NCBI GenBank assembly: GCA_000402755.1
Contig: AQSD01000004.1
Location: 1 to 64,000, forward strand
Direction: 5' to 3'
DNA length: 64,000 nucleotides
DNA from: Fidelibacterota bacterium SCGC AAA160-B08
Lineage (GTDB): Bacteria; Fidelibacterota; Marinisomatia; Marinisomatales; Marinisomataceae
The position numbers and the translations under genes were made by a program. Of this stretch, positions 63,276 to 64,000 are shown one piece after another; position 1 is the first letter of the stretch; each line of letters opens with the position of its first letter. Below the pieces are notes generated by a model. The model was not told where the DNA came from. It worked only from the letters and a program-made list of their open reading frames with translations, and did no database searches.

Positions 63276-64000
63276 ATGAATACTAAAACAGCATCTATCG
63301 CAATAATAATTTCACTTATCATTGCAACGTTATTAATTAATGCAGGTAGTCAAGGAAGTGTTATCGTAAATGGCTGGCCTCTATTTGCTATTTGTGCTCC
63401 TATTGGCTTCTTATTGCATTGGACAGCTTTTCTGCCTTCTTATGCACTTAAAACAGATCATTATTTTGACCTCATTGGATCAACTTCTTATATAGCTACA
63501 GTTGTTACAGTGGCTATGCTGAGTCCATCTTTAGACACAAGAGACTTAATTATCTGTAGTATGATTGTCCTTTGGGCTACACGCTTAGGTTTGTTTTTAT
63601 TTACTAGAATTAAACAAGATGGAAAAGATGTGCGATTAGATGTAATTAAAACAAAATTTATTCGCTTTTTAAATCTGTGGACACTTGGTGGTTTATGGGT
63701 CTTAGTGACTATGGGGGCAGGTCTTGCTGCTGTCACATCAAACACATCTTTAGAGATAGGTTTATTAGGATATATTGGAATTGGATTGTGGGTATTTGGT
63801 TTTGTTATTGAAGTCATAGCTGACAGTCAAAAAAGACAGTTTAGAAAAGATCCAAATAATAAAGGCGGATTTATTGCAACTGGGGTGTGGGCTTGGTCTC
63901 AACATCCTAATTATTTTGGTGAAATCACCTTATGGCTTGGTGTTGCCTTGTTAGCATTTCCAGTCCTTTCTGGATGGCAATTGGCTACATTGATATCACC
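63276..64000 (+). CDS. DUF1295 membrane protein, partial at the window end
   Basis: Open from ATG 63276 to the window edge (241 codons, no stop). GAGG lies upstream. The translation has about seven hydrophobic helices and the DUF1295 signature VWAWSQHPNYFGEITLWLG near the end, with DSQKRQFRKDP before it. The family is related to steroid reductases and isoprenylcysteine methyltransferases. Cut by the window edge. Substrate unknown. Confidence 0.88.
   Translation, partial: MNTKTASIAIIISLIIATLLINAGSQGSVIVNGWPLFAICAPIGFLLHWTAFLPSYALKTDHYFDLIGSTSYIATVVTVAMLSPSLDTRDLIICSMIVLWATRLGLFLFTRIKQDGKDVRLDVIKTKFIRFLNLWTLGGLWVLVTMGAGLAAVTSNTSLEIGLLGYIGIGLWVFGFVIEVIADSQKRQFRKDPNNKGGFIATGVWAWSQHPNYFGEITLWLGVALLAFPVLSGWQLATLIS

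Noticed and set aside
1..64000. CRISPR array, prophage, transposon, toxin-antitoxin or secondary-metabolite cluster.
   Set aside because: No regularly spaced repeats, integrase, transposase, NRPS/PKS or typical toxin-antitoxin pair was seen in the sequence.

Overview
The window reads as a chromosomal segment of a small, AT-rich (about one third G+C by eye), Gram-negative marine-type bacterium. Outer-membrane barrels with a DUF5916 or DUF6029 look, a thioredoxin-motif lipoprotein, YceI, several TPR proteins and a low-GC core-gene background fit the Marinimicrobia (SAR406) and neighbouring Bacteroidota-like lineages. That placement is inferred from gene content, not measured. Genes are packed tightly, with many TAATG, ATGA or GTGA stop/start overlaps, seven tRNA genes, three hairpin terminators and no stretch over 300 bases without a gene. 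I see no prophage, insertion sequence, CRISPR array or rRNA operon.

Layout: 0.1-3.8 kb, central metabolism and secretion (gdhA, pgk-tpiA-secG, tRNA-Leu). 3.9-7.4 kb, TPR protein, HAD phosphatase, acpS, murA. 7.4-12.8 kb, potassium uptake trkA-trkH, an unusual uvrC, and cysK on the minus strand. 13-15.7 kb, the tldD-tldE protease pair. 15.8-22.5 kb, tRNAs with hydrolase, VOC, membrane and small unknown proteins. 22.5-27.1 kb, tRNA-Ser, gltX, then a thioredoxin, DUF6029 barrel and thioredoxin-lipoprotein cluster. 27.1-32.5 kb, tRNA-Arg(ACG) directly before tadA, a steroid-reductase-like membrane protein, SDR, thioesterase, yaaA, TPR lipoprotein and cupin. 33-40 kb, a DNA and lipid housekeeping run dnaX-ybaB-recR-pgsA-pgpA-cinA-recA-rumA. 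40-46.9 kb, an amino-acid symporter, rnhB-lepB, a coiled-coil protein, tRNA-Leu(CAA), acyl-CoA synthetase and an MBL hydrolase. 47-50.4 kb, a DUF5916 outer-membrane protein and lineage-specific envelope proteins. 50.4-58 kb, the translation cluster thrS-infC-rpmI-rplT-pheS-pheT-zapA-folD. 58-64 kb, a DUF885 peptidase, cutA, MBL hydrolase, nitroreductase, rmuC and a DUF1295 gene that runs off the end.

No single new multi-gene system stands out. The unusual signals are finer. DnaX has lost all zinc ligands but carries an A8 slippery site whose -1 frame stops six codons later, predicting a gamma-sized product. UvrC lacks three of four Fe-S cysteines and its C-terminal HhH region, and seems to start at an AUA codon. 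infC starts at AUU with a strong Shine-Dalgarno. tRNA genes sit 2-11 bases before start codons, including the TadA substrate tRNA directly before tadA. A lipoprotein gene has a truncated copy of its own 5' end just upstream.
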